DNA of 64,000 nucleotides from Chryseobacterium sp. LAM-KRS1 (GCF_013184525.1 NZ_JAAOIZ010000001.1:186001-250000); one strand, 5' to 3'; counted from the first letter of the stretch, positions 43,611 to 53,566 are shown. Program-made: numbers and translations. The notes: generated from the letters alone by a model not told the origin.

Positions 43611-45080
43611 TTATCTCTCTAATGTAAAGTTTGGGATCACTTTCGGACGATCACTTTCATTAGCTACTTTCCATGAAGTTCTGTACATCCATTCCGTCAT
43701 TTTGTATAACTTTTTGTAATTGATGTTTTCAGACTCATCCTGTGGAGTATGGTACTGCTCATGTAAAACACTGGTAAAAAAAATAGCAGGGATTCCTAGT
43801 TTTGCGTACGGTAAATGATCACTTCTGAAGTAAAAATATTCAGCATGATTAGGAGAATCCCAGTCTTTAAGGTATCTGAATTTCGTACTTTCGTTATTGG
43901 CTTCTTCAGCCATTTTTACCAGTTCTTCAGAATTTTTATGCGGAACATTTCCTCCTAACAGAGCTGCTTCTTCATTGCTGTTTCTGCCGATCATATCGCC
44001 ATTCAATACTGCAACGATCTGTTCTTTAGGAACTACAGGATGGGCTGCATGCCATCTTGACCCCAAAAGTCCTCTTTCTTCGGCACCATGAAAAACAAAA
44101 AGAATACTTCTTTTTCCGGGTTGTTTTTTGTAAGCTCTTGCCATAGCAAGCATAGCTACACAGGTACTCGCGTTATCATCTGCACCGTTGTAAATGGTAT
44201 CATTTTTAACCGGATGTCTTATCCCGTCATGATCCTGATGTCCGCTGATCAGAACATATTCATTTTTTAACCTGGGATCTGTTCCTTCAATTTTTCCGAT
44301 AACGTTTACAGATGGATACTTATGGGTTTCTGTGATCAGGTTGATAGACACTTTAGGGTTGTTTTTTACCCAACCTGCATTTTCTCTTTTGATCCACAAA
44401 ACAGGGATATTGTTTGTAATGCTTTCTCTTAATCCCTCTACGCCATACGATCCTCTTGTCATTTGCGGAAGAACTTCTACCCAACTTTTTTCAGAAGTGT
44501 CATCTGTGATGAAAATAATGGCTTTAGCGCCAAGATTTAGTGCCGTATTATAGTATTTTGTTCTTACAAATCCGGGATATCTTCTTACAAAAAGGGTCAT
44601 TTCCTTTTCAATATTTTTATCGGAAGCGTTTACGGCCAGTACTTTTCCTTTAAGATTCAATTTAGATAGATCTTCAGGTTCGGTATTTCCGGCGTACACA
44701 ACATCAGTTTCCAGATGAGCATTTACAGGTTCTGCAACAAGAAAATCCTTCCATAATCTTAATGTATTTTCACCCAGTTTTACGCTGCTTTGCGGAATTA
44801 CCTGATGCCTGTACATATCAAAATACTGAAAAAAAGTGCCGTTTTCTCCTGCCGGAGACATCCCGGACTCTTTCGCCTTATCTGCCAGCCACATCGAGAC
44901 TTTTAACTCATTTAACGTTCCTGCTTCACGCCCCCAGAACTGATCAGCAGCCATTTCATACATATCTTTTTTAAGATCTGATTCTTTGATTGCAGATACT
45001 AAAGGCTTTTTATAGCTTTGGGCATGGGCTAAAAAGATAGCAAATACGCCGATAATTGATAGAAAATAATTTTTATTCAT
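43611..45080 (-). CDS. M28 family metallopeptidase
   Basis: A 489-residue secreted peptidase (signal peptide to about residue 20, AHAQS). A PA-like insert comes first, then the M28 zinc domain: ISGHQDHDG (His), YNGADDNASTC (bridging Asp), FHGAEERGLLGS (Glu base and ligand), NGDMIGR (Asp) and a late EQYHTPQDE (His). It releases N-terminal amino acids from peptides in the periplasm or outside. It lies 12 bases after the 78-residue gene upstream. Confidence 0.86.
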   Translation of the reverse strand: MNKNYFLSIIGVFAIFLAHAQSYKKPLVSAIKESDLKKDMYEMAADQFWGREAGTLNELKVSMWLADKAKESGMSPAGENGTFFQYFDMYRHQVIPQSSVKLGENTLRLWKDFLVAEPVNAHLETDVVYAGNTEPEDLSKLNLKGKVLAVNASDKNIEKEMTLFVRRYPGFVRTKYYNTALNLGAKAIIFITDDTSEKSWVEVLPQMTRGSYGVEGLRESITNNIPVLWIKRENAGWVKNNPKVSINLITETHKYPSVNVIGKIEGTDPRLKNEYVLISGHQDHDGIRHPVKNDTIYNGADDNASTCVAMLAMARAYKKQPGKRSILFVFHGAEERGLLGSRWHAAHPVVPKEQIVAVLNGDMIGRNSNEEAALLGGNVPHKNSEELVKMAEEANNESTKFRYLKDWDSPNHAEYFYFRSDHLPYAKLGIPAIFFTSVLHEQYHTPQDESENINYKKLYKMTEWMYRTSWKVANESDRPKVIPNFTLER

Positions 45081-45092
45081 AGGGTGAACAAA

Positions 45093-45329
45093 TTAATTAA
45101 GATAGGACAGCTTTTCCGAGAACTGTTTGGAAAACTCTTTCCGGTCTTCTTCCAGTTTTTCTTTGTCAGCAGGTAAAATATAATTGAAGAGAATCTTTTC
45201 TTCGCGATCGATGAAAATAATTTCCTTCTCTTCACCATCAATCATCTGCAGGAATATTTCCCACATGGAAACGTCCTTTAACCGTAAAAGGTCAAAAAAA
45301 TCGTCCGCTTTTATTTCTATTTTTTTCAT
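45093..45329 (-). CDS. Small hypothetical protein
   Basis: A 78-residue, highly charged protein (many Glu and Lys) with no signal peptide or membrane helix, helical at the C-terminus. It sits 10 bases after the DUF5686 gene and 12 bases before the peptidase gene on the same strand, so it is likely real and co-transcribed. No family recognised. Confidence 0.5.
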   Translation of the reverse strand: MKKIEIKADDFFDLLRLKDVSMWEIFLQMIDGEEKEIIFIDREEKILFNYILPADKEKLEEDRKEFSKQFSEKLSYLN

Positions 45330-45339
45330 GTTCTGATTG

Positions 45340-47754
45340 TTAAAATTCCAATAATTTTAATTTAAACTGTATGGCAAAATTTTGCTTAAAATTAGAGGTG
45401 GTATAATATCCTACTCTATAAAATACGCCAAGATTAAAATAACTTGAAAGGAAGTTATTCCATTCCACACCTACTTCCTGATACAGGTGATCCAGCTTTC
45501 TGAATTTGAAATCATGATATTCCGGATGTTTCATATCTCCAATGGTTCCTCTAAGAACAAAATCAAAACTTGATACATTTTGTCCGATACTCTTCAGGTA
45601 TAGCGGAAGCTTATGGGTGAAATAATAGGCAATAAATTTATCATTATAATACTTTCCTCCCTCTAATGTTGCAAATCCAAGGTAGGAGGTAAGGTTAAAA
45701 TTAATATCTCTTCCCGGAGAAGCCAGTCCGTTCATCGTGAAATTTTTCCAGATCGGAGCTTCACCCAGAACGATTCCTCCATAGAGCCTTACACCGGTAG
45801 TTCCTAAAACCGTTTTAAAATTATGAACAAAAAGTGCATCAAAACGGGTATAATTAAAATCACCGCCCAATACTTTGTAGCTCTGTTCATAATTGAAATA
45901 AAGTTCAGGGTACTTCTGATCAATAAGAGACTTGCCCTGTGGGGTCATAATATTGGTGGAATTAGGTGAGAACTTCAAAGTAAACAATGTATTGAAGTTT
46001 TCAAACGAAGGACCACTGTTTCGGAACTGGTAATCAAACATAGCCTGCTCAAAATTTCTCCTTGCCGCAAAAACCAGGGTAAGTCCGTTAGTGATATCAT
46101 TAAGATAAGACAAAGAAGCCCCGCGGAAATGGTAATACCTGTCATTATTAAGGTTATTTCCATAGTTCATCATTCTCATCTTAAAGTTCCAGAGTCTTCT
46201 GTAAAATTCCCCAGATGCAGTTACATCATTATAATATTCTATTCTGAAAAACGAATTCTTTTCCAGGGTTGTTTTCATGTCCAGGCCGATTCCGTACTTC
46301 CATTTATCATCTTTGAACCCATAGGCAAAATAATAATCCGGAGAAAAATAAGGATTAAAAGTTTCATTCAGTTTAGCTTTTAAGCCAAGCCTGAATCCCT
46401 CATAGAGGTTGTAGTTCACAATTTCATCTACCGCAAAGTCAACGATACCAACCCTTATCTGCCCATTGATAAGCCCTGTCAGTATTTTAGCTTTATTATC
46501 GATATTGTAGATCTTTCCAAGGCTGTCTATAGTTGTATAGGTATTTCTTTCCCTTTCCGTTAGCGGATCCGTTCTGTACTGGTCAAGAGATGTTCCATCC
46601 GCATTTTTTACAGAAAAGGTATATCCCTTAAAATCTTTGGAGTTTTCTTCAATAGGGGACTTGAAATCAAAATACCTTGAGGTAAGGAAAGCGTAGGTGC
46701 CAAAACTGTTTCTCCCTTTTTTTTCAGCGGTATCTTCAGAATGGTCTTTACTGTCGTCCTTTACGGCCATTTTACTCATTCGTAGTTTTACCTTTTCATG
46801 AGCAAGGAACCATTTGTTATTATAAAACACCCAGGTGCTGGTAATAATTCCGTCGTTTTTATTTTTACTGATGTTTTCGATCTTTTTAATACCATAGGTC
46901 TCGGTATCTATATAGATCGTTCCGTTGAACTTTCTTTTTTTGTCGGACTTTTTATAATTCACTTCACGGAAACGGATCACAAAGTTTTTCCGTCCGTCCA
47001 GTTCTAGGGTATCGGTAAGAAAATAACGGTATAAACCTCTGTTTTCCTGTTTAACCTGATTCGGAATTCGGTCCCTGTTACTTTGCTGGAGAGCAATCAT
47101 TTCATAGATAGGTTGCTTAAGACCCGAAATCCTGTTATCTAAAATATTGATCTTTTCTCCATATTTTTTTGAATACAAAAACTCCTGAGCTCTTTCCCAA
47201 AGAAAAAGTTTGCTTTTTGAAAAGATCTTTTTAGCGGAAATATTGTTTAAAGAATCCTTCTCCCTTTTCTTTTTGAAGAAATTAGTATCGTTAAAAAACT
47301 GATTAAACTGAGTTATACTATCTTCGTCAATGTCTAAAGATACTTTTTCATACGATTTATACGTGTATGAGCTCAGACTTTTGGGAGAGTTTTCTTTAAA
47401 ATATTTATTAACCTTATTCAGAATCTCCAGGGCTCTCGGATCACTTTTATCCTGCAGGATGACGGTTTCAATAGCAGTGGTTTTTGAGGAAGTTTTAAGG
47501 AGCGATACCTCCATATTTTCTTCTACCAACGCAATTTCATTCTGATAATAATCTGCCCGGATTTCTATGCTGTTGCATTTGGTTTTGAATTCAAAAATTC
47601 CCCGGGAGTCTGTTTGTCCAAGGAGTTTATCATTACAGAAGATTTTAGCATTGAGGACAGGGGTTTTGTCTATCTCATCGATGACTTTGATTTTTGATTG
47701 CGAATAACCAAAAATACAAGTCCAGAAAAATATAATAAATAAAACCCTTTTCAT
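45340..47754 (-). CDS. DUF5686 outer-membrane protein with carboxypeptidase-like N-domain
   Basis: About 804 residues from MKRVLFIIFF (ATG at 47754), giving a signal peptide to GYSQS. A short carboxypeptidase-regulatory-like domain is next (VIDEIDKTPVLNAKIFCNDK, QTDSRGIFEF). The DUF5686 region follows (GLYRYFLTDTLELDGRKNFV, GTIYIDTETYGIKKIE), then a C-terminal beta barrel ending FAIQFKLKLLEF. Probably an outer-membrane barrel; the substrate is unknown. First gene of the cluster running to the M28 peptidase. Confidence 0.82.
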   Translation of the reverse strand: MKRVLFIIFFWTCIFGYSQSKIKVIDEIDKTPVLNAKIFCNDKLLGQTDSRGIFEFKTKCNSIEIRADYYQNEIALVEENMEVSLLKTSSKTTAIETVILQDKSDPRALEILNKVNKYFKENSPKSLSSYTYKSYEKVSLDIDEDSITQFNQFFNDTNFFKKKREKDSLNNISAKKIFSKSKLFLWERAQEFLYSKKYGEKINILDNRISGLKQPIYEMIALQQSNRDRIPNQVKQENRGLYRYFLTDTLELDGRKNFVIRFREVNYKKSDKKRKFNGTIYIDTETYGIKKIENISKNKNDGIITSTWVFYNNKWFLAHEKVKLRMSKMAVKDDSKDHSEDTAEKKGRNSFGTYAFLTSRYFDFKSPIEENSKDFKGYTFSVKNADGTSLDQYRTDPLTERERNTYTTIDSLGKIYNIDNKAKILTGLINGQIRVGIVDFAVDEIVNYNLYEGFRLGLKAKLNETFNPYFSPDYYFAYGFKDDKWKYGIGLDMKTTLEKNSFFRIEYYNDVTASGEFYRRLWNFKMRMMNYGNNLNNDRYYHFRGASLSYLNDITNGLTLVFAARRNFEQAMFDYQFRNSGPSFENFNTLFTLKFSPNSTNIMTPQGKSLIDQKYPELYFNYEQSYKVLGGDFNYTRFDALFVHNFKTVLGTTGVRLYGGIVLGEAPIWKNFTMNGLASPGRDINFNLTSYLGFATLEGGKYYNDKFIAYYFTHKLPLYLKSIGQNVSSFDFVLRGTIGDMKHPEYHDFKFRKLDHLYQEVGVEWNNFLSSYFNLGVFYRVGYYTTSNFKQNFAIQFKLKLLEF

Positions 47755-47896
47755 GAAATAAATGTGAATCAAAATTAGTGATATTTCTTATCATGAAAAA
47801 CTTTTATAAGCGTTATTGATATAATTTTCAATCTGTTGTTGCTTGGTTGTTTTAATAGAAATGCAAGTAAATTAGCTTATATGGATCAAGGCAAAA

Positions 47897-47930
47897 TAAA
47901 AACTTCCAAAAATTTTGGAAGTTTTTATTG
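47897..47930 (-). terminator. Terminator after alaS
   Basis: The palindrome AAAACTTCCAAAA/TTTTGGAAGTTTT with T runs on both strands lies just past the alaS stop. Confidence 0.85.
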
Positions 47931-47951
47931 TTATTGTTAAAATATTGTTAT

Positions 47952-50555
47952 TTAAATATTTAAGGCTTTCTGATAAGCATTTTCTAAACCGGCGAGGTTT
48001 TTTCCACCCGCAGTAGCAAAGCCCGGGTTTCCACCACCACCACCTTGGATCTCTTTTGCCAGTTCCTTTACAATAGCTCCAGCCTGATAGCTAGAAGCCA
48101 GATCGTCAGAAACTCCTACGGTGATCATCGGTTTGTCATCAGCATTGGAAAGTACAATGGTTATCGATGTTGGGATTTCTTTTTTTAGCTGGAAGACAAT
48201 GTCTTTTACAGAGCCTGCATCCAATGAGGTCTTCTTAACCAATAGTTGCTTATCTCCTTTTTGCTCATAAGCATTCTTCCAGTCGCCGATTTCTCCTTTT
48301 GCTTTCTCCTTCTTCAATGCTTCCACCTCAGATTTCAATGAGGCATTTTCTTCAATCAGCTTTTCAATAGATCGTACCACATCTTTTGATTTCAGCAGCT
48401 GAGAAAGCTCGGTGATCTGCTGTTCTATATTTTTGAAGTATTCGGCAGATTTATCTCCTGAAATTGCTTCAATTCTTCTGATCCCTGCAGCAGCAGAGTT
48501 TTCCGAAGTGATTTTAAAATGACCGATTTCGCTGGTGTTCTTAACATGGGTTCCACCACATAATTCCTTTGAACTTCCAAACTGGATCATTCTTACATTA
48601 TCTCCGTATTTTTCACCAAACAAAGCCATAGCTCCTTTGTCTATAGCCTCCTGGATCGGAATGTTTCTGAATTCCTGCAGAGCAATGCTGTCTTTGATCT
48701 TTTGGTTTACCTTTTCTTCGATCAAAGCAAGTTCTTCTTCCGTCATCTTATTGAAATGAGAGAAGTCGAAACGCAAATAATCAGGTCCTACATAAGAACC
48801 TTTTTGCTCCACATGAATTCCCAGAACTTCTCTTAGTGCTTCATGCAGAAGGTGGGTAACCGAGTGATTGGCCTGAGAATTCTTCCTTTCCGTAGCATTT
48901 ACTTTAGCATAGAAAACAGCTCCTGCATCTTTTGGAAGACCATTGATCAATGAAACGATCAATCCGTTTTCCTTTTTCGTTTCCAATACTTCAAAGCTTT
49001 CCGCAGCATTTTCCAGGACTCCTTTATCGCCAACCTGTCCACCTCCTTCAGGGTAGAAAGGAGAGTTGCTAAGGACCACCTGATAGAATTCCCCGTCTTT
49101 ATTTTCTACCTTTCTGTATCGGGTAATATAGGTTTCAGCTTCAAGCTGGTCATAGCCTACAAAAGTTTCCGGCTTTTCTTCCAGAACCACCCAGTCATAT
49201 ACTTTAGAAGCAGAGTCTTTCTTAGAACGCTGTTTTTGTTTCTCCATTTCTGCCTGGAAACCCACCTCATCGATGGTCAATCCCTTTTCTTCCGCAATAA
49301 TTCTTGTCAGATCATCCGGGAAACCATAAGTATCATACAGTTCAAAAACTTCTACAGAAGGCAGCACCTTAGAACCATCCGAAATGGTTTGCTGAATCAG
49401 TCTTTCAACGCGTACAAGACCGCTTTCAATGGTTTTTAAAAATGATTCTTCTTCGCTTTTGATAACCTCTGTAACAAGATTTCCCTGTTTTTCCAGCTCC
49501 GGGAAGAATGGCCCCATCTGATCTTTAAGAACAGCAACCAATTCGAAAAGGAAAGGTTCTTTCATTCCTAAAAAACGGTAAGAGTAAGAAATTGCTCTTC
49601 TTAAAATTCTTCTGATCACATACCCGGCTCCTCCGTTAGAAGGAAGCTGTCCATCTGCAATAGCAAAAGAAACTGCTCTGATATGGTCTACCACCACGCG
49701 GATGGCAATATCTTTTTCATCTTCTAAAATTCCTGTGTATTTCTTGCCTGAAAGTTCCTCAACTTTAGCAATAAGCGGAGTGAAAACATCGGTGTCGTAG
49801 TTCGAAGATTTACCTTGTAACGCCATACAAAGACGCTCAAATCCCATTCCGGTGTCTACATGCTGCTGCGGAAGTTTTTCCAAGCTTTTATCAGCCTTTC
49901 TGTTGAATTCCATGAAAACCAGATTCCAGACCTCAACAACCTGCGGGTGATCATTATTCACCAGTTCAAGTCCGGAAATTTTTGCTTTTTCTTCAGGAGT
50001 TCTAAGGTCGATATGAATTTCAGAACAAGGTCCGCAAGGTCCGCTTTCCCCCATTTCCCAGAAATTATCTTTTTTATTTCCGTTAATGATCCTGTCTTCA
50101 GAAATATGGGTCTTCCAGAAGTCGTACGCATCCTGGTCCCTTTCCAGATTTTCAGAAGCATCTCCCTCAAAAATGGTTACGTATAAATTTTCTTTCGGAA
50201 TTCCGTATACTCCGGTTAACAATTCCCAGGCAAAAGCAATAGCATCTTTTTTAAAATAATCACCAAAAGACCAGTTCCCCAACATCTCGAACATCGTATG
50301 GTGGTAAGTATCTCTACCTACATCATCCAGGTCATTATGTTTTCCGGAAACCCTTAAACACTTTTGTGTGTCGGCAATCCTTGGAGCAGTAGGTGTTTTA
50401 TAACCTAAGAAAAAATCTTTAAACTGCGTCATTCCTGAGTTGGAAAACATCAGGGTAGGATCGTCTTTCAGCACAATCGGTGCAGAAGGAACGATAAGGT
50501 GGTCTTTACTTTTAAAATAATCTAAAAATTTTTGACGTATCTCTTGTGATGTCAT
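47952..50555 (-). CDS. alaS: Alanine-tRNA ligase
   Basis: An 867-residue class II synthetase. The catalytic domain has PSAPIVLKDDPTLMFSNSGM, DVGRDTYHHTMFEMLGNWSFGD and VVDHIRAVSFAIADGQLPSN. The editing domain carries the HSVTHLLHEAL zinc site and LCGGTHVKNTSEIGHF. The C-terminal C-Ala domain ends GGGGGNPGFATAGG. Full length for the family. It charges tRNA-Ala and clears mischarged Ser/Gly. A minus-strand TAAATTTG box (50591-50598) precedes it. Confidence 0.96.
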   Translation of the reverse strand: MTSQEIRQKFLDYFKSKDHLIVPSAPIVLKDDPTLMFSNSGMTQFKDFFLGYKTPTAPRIADTQKCLRVSGKHNDLDDVGRDTYHHTMFEMLGNWSFGDYFKKDAIAFAWELLTGVYGIPKENLYVTIFEGDASENLERDQDAYDFWKTHISEDRIINGNKKDNFWEMGESGPCGPCSEIHIDLRTPEEKAKISGLELVNNDHPQVVEVWNLVFMEFNRKADKSLEKLPQQHVDTGMGFERLCMALQGKSSNYDTDVFTPLIAKVEELSGKKYTGILEDEKDIAIRVVVDHIRAVSFAIADGQLPSNGGAGYVIRRILRRAISYSYRFLGMKEPFLFELVAVLKDQMGPFFPELEKQGNLVTEVIKSEEESFLKTIESGLVRVERLIQQTISDGSKVLPSVEVFELYDTYGFPDDLTRIIAEEKGLTIDEVGFQAEMEKQKQRSKKDSASKVYDWVVLEEKPETFVGYDQLEAETYITRYRKVENKDGEFYQVVLSNSPFYPEGGGQVGDKGVLENAAESFEVLETKKENGLIVSLINGLPKDAGAVFYAKVNATERKNSQANHSVTHLLHEALREVLGIHVEQKGSYVGPDYLRFDFSHFNKMTEEELALIEEKVNQKIKDSIALQEFRNIPIQEAIDKGAMALFGEKYGDNVRMIQFGSSKELCGGTHVKNTSEIGHFKITSENSAAAGIRRIEAISGDKSAEYFKNIEQQITELSQLLKSKDVVRSIEKLIEENASLKSEVEALKKEKAKGEIGDWKNAYEQKGDKQLLVKKTSLDAGSVKDIVFQLKKEIPTSITIVLSNADDKPMITVGVSDDLASSYQAGAIVKELAKEIQGGGGGNPGFATAGGKNLAGLENAYQKALNI

Positions 50556-50590
50556 AAGTAATGTATTGCTTTGCTTTTTATGATAAGATG

Positions 50591-50598
50591 CAAATTTA
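50591..50598 (-). promoter_or_regulatory. -7 box of alaS promoter
   Basis: Minus-strand TAAATTTG, with a TTG (plus-strand CAA at 50621-50623) 22 bases upstream on that strand. Confidence 0.5.
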
Positions 50599-50667
50599 AT
50601 GTTTTTAGGTGATTTAGTTTCAATTTATTGATACTTTTGGAAACATTTGTGTCGATAATCTGAAACA

Positions 50668-50757
50668 GTTTTTAGAAGCTGTTTCCCGCTTTCCGTACTC
50701 GCTATTTTTCTTTGATAAGAAAAATGAGCTCAGACAAATACTACAATCGGGGCTAGA
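50668..50757. repeat. Hairpin-containing intergenic element
   Basis: Between alaS and the sigma gene lies GCTGTTTCCCGCTTTCCGTA, then TTTTTCTTTGATAAGAAAAA (a hairpin), then CTACAATCGGGGCTAG. From memory it resembles a short repeat scattered through Chryseobacterium and Flavobacterium intergenic regions; there is only one copy here, so the repeat status is not proven by this window. The remaining gap holds the sigma-factor promoter. Confidence 0.45.
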
Positions 50758-50840
50758 AAAAAGTGCCTTAAAATAATTATATCAAAAACTAAGGAATTGT
50801 ATGCTCTCTGCGGAACGGGAATTTTAGGCAGTATATTTTT

Positions 50841-50871
50841 TTGTGCTTTTCCGCTTAACTTACTATCTTCG
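50841..50871 (+). promoter_or_regulatory. Promoter of the ECF sigma gene
   Basis: TTG (50841-50843), a 20-base spacer and TATCTTCG (50864-50871, one mismatch to TAnnTTTG), 28 bases before the ATG. Confidence 0.5.
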
Positions 50872-50899
50872 TTATGATCTGAAATGATAAAAGCGTAAT

Positions 50900-51454
50900 A
50901 TGACGAAAAATGAAGTGCTGAAAAGCTGGGTAGAAATGTATTCCGGAGCCCTTTTAAAGAGAGCAATGTATCTTCTTTCAGACAAGGATGATGCTAGAGA
51001 TGTCGTTCAGGAAGTTTTTCTTTCAGCATTGTCATCTTATGATTCTTTTGAGGGAAAAAGCCAGCCTCTTACCTGGCTGATGACGATTCTCAACCGGAAA
51101 GTTGCCGATTTCTACCGTGGAAAGTACAAGTCTGAACCTCAGATCAGGCTGGATCATTTTTTTGATGAAACAGGATCCTGGAAAAGTAGCCAGGTTCTGA
51201 ATGACTGGGATATTTCTAATAAAGAACCTGAGCTTCTGGATGACCAGCAATTCAATAAAACTTTAGAAGATTGTATTGAAGAATTGCCCGTCCGATGGAA
51301 GATTCCTGTGAAAATGTACTACCTCCAGGAAAAAAAAGCTCCGGATGTGAGTCAGGAATTGGATATTTCCACGACTAATCTATGGAAGATTTTACAAAGA
51401 AGCAGAATGCAGTTGCGGGAGTGCCTGGATTTTAATTGGTTTGCAAAATCATAA
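50900..51454 (+). CDS. ECF RNA polymerase sigma factor
   Basis: A 184-residue sigma-70 family protein with region 2 (DKDDARDVVQEVFLSALSS, LTWLMTILNRKVADFYRGK) and region 4 (LPVRWKIPVKMYYLQEKKAPDVSQELDIS, then a recognition helix TNLWKILQRSRMQLRECL). A 30-residue acidic linker separates them. It directs RNA polymerase to a stress regulon, probably including the following genes. It is followed at once by a zinc-finger protein likely to be its anti-sigma factor. Confidence 0.9.
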   Translation: MTKNEVLKSWVEMYSGALLKRAMYLLSDKDDARDVVQEVFLSALSSYDSFEGKSQPLTWLMTILNRKVADFYRGKYKSEPQIRLDHFFDETGSWKSSQVLNDWDISNKEPELLDDQQFNKTLEDCIEELPVRWKIPVKMYYLQEKKAPDVSQELDISTTNLWKILQRSRMQLRECLDFNWFAKS

Positions 51455-51736
51455 ATGTTGAACATGTTGAAAAAATTGATTCATTTGATATTTCTTCCAT
51501 GCAGTGTAGCCACACTCCTTATGGAAAAGAAAAATGCAGGGTCTATTTCTCCGGAAGAAGACCGTAAGCTTACTATGCATCTGAAAATTTGCAAATGGTG
51601 CAGGGCTTATCAGAAAAAGCTCGCTATCCTTGATGAAATCATGAAGAAAACTTTTATAAAAAAGGAAAGTGATGAAATAAATGATTCTGATATTCAAGGT
51701 TTTAAAGATGATATGATTAAAAAGATAGATTTTTGA
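51455..51736 (+). CDS. Putative zinc-finger anti-sigma factor
   Basis: 93 residues (or 90 from the ATG at 51464). The pattern C-S-V-A-T-L-L...SPEEDRKLTMHLKICKWC matches the zf-HC2 anti-sigma zinc finger: an early Cys, then H-x3-C-x2-C. There is no membrane helix after the finger, so it is a soluble, possibly redox-sensing anti-sigma factor. Its first ATG directly follows the sigma stop codon, giving tight coupling. Disulfide formation would release the sigma factor; this is inference from known ZAS proteins. Confidence 0.72.
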   Translation: MLNMLKKLIHLIFLPCSVATLLMEKKNAGSISPEEDRKLTMHLKICKWCRAYQKKLAILDEIMKKTFIKKESDEINDSDIQGFKDDMIKKIDF

Positions 51737-51817
51737 TAAAAATTCTGTCAGGATTTTGAAGCCGTTCCGACTATACTTCTGAAAATAATAAAAGTAGTCA
51801 TTCAAAATCTTAAAAAA

Positions 51818-52261
51818 ATGAACGGAACAGCACAACTTACTAAAGAATCTATAACGTATAAGCTGGGATATTACATCTCATTATACGGAGCGGCACTTAT
51901 CTTACTCTGGATTGGAATTTTCAAATTTACTCCAACCGAAGCACAAGGAATAAAAAGCCTGGTTGAAAACCATTTTCTCACCTTTTTCGTATATAATATA
52001 GCAAGCGTCCAAACGGTGTCAAATGCTATCGGAACGATAGAAATTATCATTGCACTACTGCTGATATTTAGTCCGAAATTTGTAGCTCTGAAGAAGTATG
52101 CGGGAATCGGAATGACAGTGACTTTCCTTGTTACTTTAAGCTATTTATTTACAACTCCGGGAATCTGGAAAATAGTGGATGGAGTTCCGGTAACAGATTT
52201 CTTTATTCTTAAAGATCTCATGCTTTTAGGATTTGGATTGATGATATATCAAAAAAAATAA
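51818..52261 (+). CDS. DUF417 (YkgB/RclC-like) membrane protein
   Basis: A 147-residue inner-membrane protein with four helices. The segments [48 protein letters not shown] and a late [16 protein letters not shown] are typical of DUF417. The E. coli member RclC is part of the reactive-chlorine resistance operon. msrAB starts 2 bases later, so the two are co-transcribed. Confidence 0.82.
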   Translation: MNGTAQLTKESITYKLGYYISLYGAALILLWIGIFKFTPTEAQGIKSLVENHFLTFFVYNIASVQTVSNAIGTIEIIIALLLIFSPKFVALKKYAGIGMTVTFLVTLSYLFTTPGIWKIVDGVPVTDFFILKDLMLLGFGLMIYQKK

Positions 52262-52263
52262 TA

Positions 52264-53367
52264 ATGAATAAAAAGATAAAAATGAAAAGTATATTAATAT
52301 TACTGGCAGTTGTTTTAGGTATTGCCGTATTTGCAAGAAGCTGTGGCGATTCAAAGAAATCGTCAGAAATAAAAAAAGAAAATGAGACCATTATGGACAG
52401 TAAAAATGTAAAAGAAGTTTATTTTGCAGGCGGATGTTTTTGGGGAACAGAGCACTTTTTCCAACAGATTCGCGGGGTTGTGGGAACTGAAGTAGGATAC
52501 GCTAACGGAAACAAGACAAATCCTACCTATGAAGAAGTTGTAAGCCATACAACCGGCTTTGCAGAAACCGTAAAAGTGAAATATGATCCTGAGCAAGTTG
52601 ATTTGAAATTATTGATCGATCTGTATTTCAAAACCATTGATCCTACAAGTCTGAATCAGCAGGGAAATGATAGGGGAGACCAGTACAGAACCGGAATTTA
52701 CTCTACAGATAAGGCTACAGAAGCCATTGTGAAAGAAGAAGTACAAAAACTGGCTAAAAATTACAGTAAGCCTGTAGTGGTAGAAACTATTCCACTGAAA
52801 AATTTCTACAGGGCGGAAGATTATCATCAGGATTATCTGGATAAAAATCCTGGAGGATACTGCCACATCGAACCGGGACTTTTTGAAATGGCTAAAAATG
52901 CCAATCCGCTTCCAAAAGCTAAGTACCAGAAACAGGATAAAAAGGTTTTAAAAGAAAAACTTACGGCTGAACAATACCGTGTAACGCAGGAAAATGCTAC
53001 AGAAATGCCTTACCAGAATGAGTATGATAAAGAGTTTCGTGAAGGAATCTATGTAGATATTACAACAGGGGAGCCATTATTTGTGTCAACAGATAAATTC
53101 GAATCCGGTTGTGGATGGCCAAGTTTTTCCAAGCCGATTACTAAAAATGTTATCGATGAAAAATTAGACAGGTCTGCGGGAATGACCAGAGTGGAAGTTC
53201 GTAGTAAGACAGGTGACGCTCATTTGGGACACGTCTTTACAGATGGTCCTAAAGATAAAGGAGGTTTACGTTACTGTATCAATAGTGCCTCTCTAAAGTT
53301 TATACCGAAGGCTGAAATGGAGAAGAAAGGATATGCTGAGTATCTTCCATTACTCGAGAAAAAATAA
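52264..53367 (+). CDS. msrAB: Bifunctional methionine sulfoxide reductase MsrA/MsrB
   Basis: A 367-residue fusion with an N-terminal membrane anchor or signal (residues 7-24), so it acts outside the cytoplasm. MsrA domain: [13 protein letters not shown] with the catalytic Cys, GYCHIEPG and a polar tail. MsrB domain: [38 protein letters not shown] and [13 protein letters not shown] with the catalytic Cys. The MsrB CxxC zinc motifs are absent, which occurs in zinc-free members. It repairs both S- and R-methionine sulfoxides in envelope proteins. Confidence 0.93.
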   Translation: MNKKIKMKSILILLAVVLGIAVFARSCGDSKKSSEIKKENETIMDSKNVKEVYFAGGCFWGTEHFFQQIRGVVGTEVGYANGNKTNPTYEEVVSHTTGFAETVKVKYDPEQVDLKLLIDLYFKTIDPTSLNQQGNDRGDQYRTGIYSTDKATEAIVKEEVQKLAKNYSKPVVVETIPLKNFYRAEDYHQDYLDKNPGGYCHIEPGLFEMAKNANPLPKAKYQKQDKKVLKEKLTAEQYRVTQENATEMPYQNEYDKEFREGIYVDITTGEPLFVSTDKFESGCGWPSFSKPITKNVIDEKLDRSAGMTRVEVRSKTGDAHLGHVFTDGPKDKGGLRYCINSASLKFIPKAEMEKKGYAEYLPLLEKK

Positions 53368-53372
53368 TGTGT

Positions 53373-53400
53373 AAAGGTTGCTGAAAAGCAACCTTTTTTT
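53373..53400 (+). terminator. Terminator after msrAB
   Basis: The stem AAAGGTTGCT/AGCAACCTTT is followed by TTTT. The duplicated fragment on the other strand begins immediately after it. Confidence 0.82.
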
Positions 53401-53402
53401 AT

Positions 53403-53566
53403 GAATATTTACTTTTTCTCCAGGCTTGATCTTAGCAGGTAATCCAACATCAAGAACATTGAGGTTAATCTCCTCAAACTTCTGGCTTCCATAATACCAA
53501 AACAATAATGGAATAAGTACAGCACTAATAAGTCACGGAAAGTAGTATATCTTTTTCATTATTGTC
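53403..53566 (-). pseudogene. Duplicated 5' fragment of the adjacent membrane-protein gene
   Basis: On the minus strand this reads MKKIYYFP-stop-LISAVLIPLLFWYYGSQKFEEINLN and on through GLPAKIKPGEKVN, then ends at the msrAB terminator. It is nearly identical to the first ~55 codons of the gene at 53559-54224, with a TGA at codon 9. A partial tandem duplication that is decaying. Confidence 0.8.
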
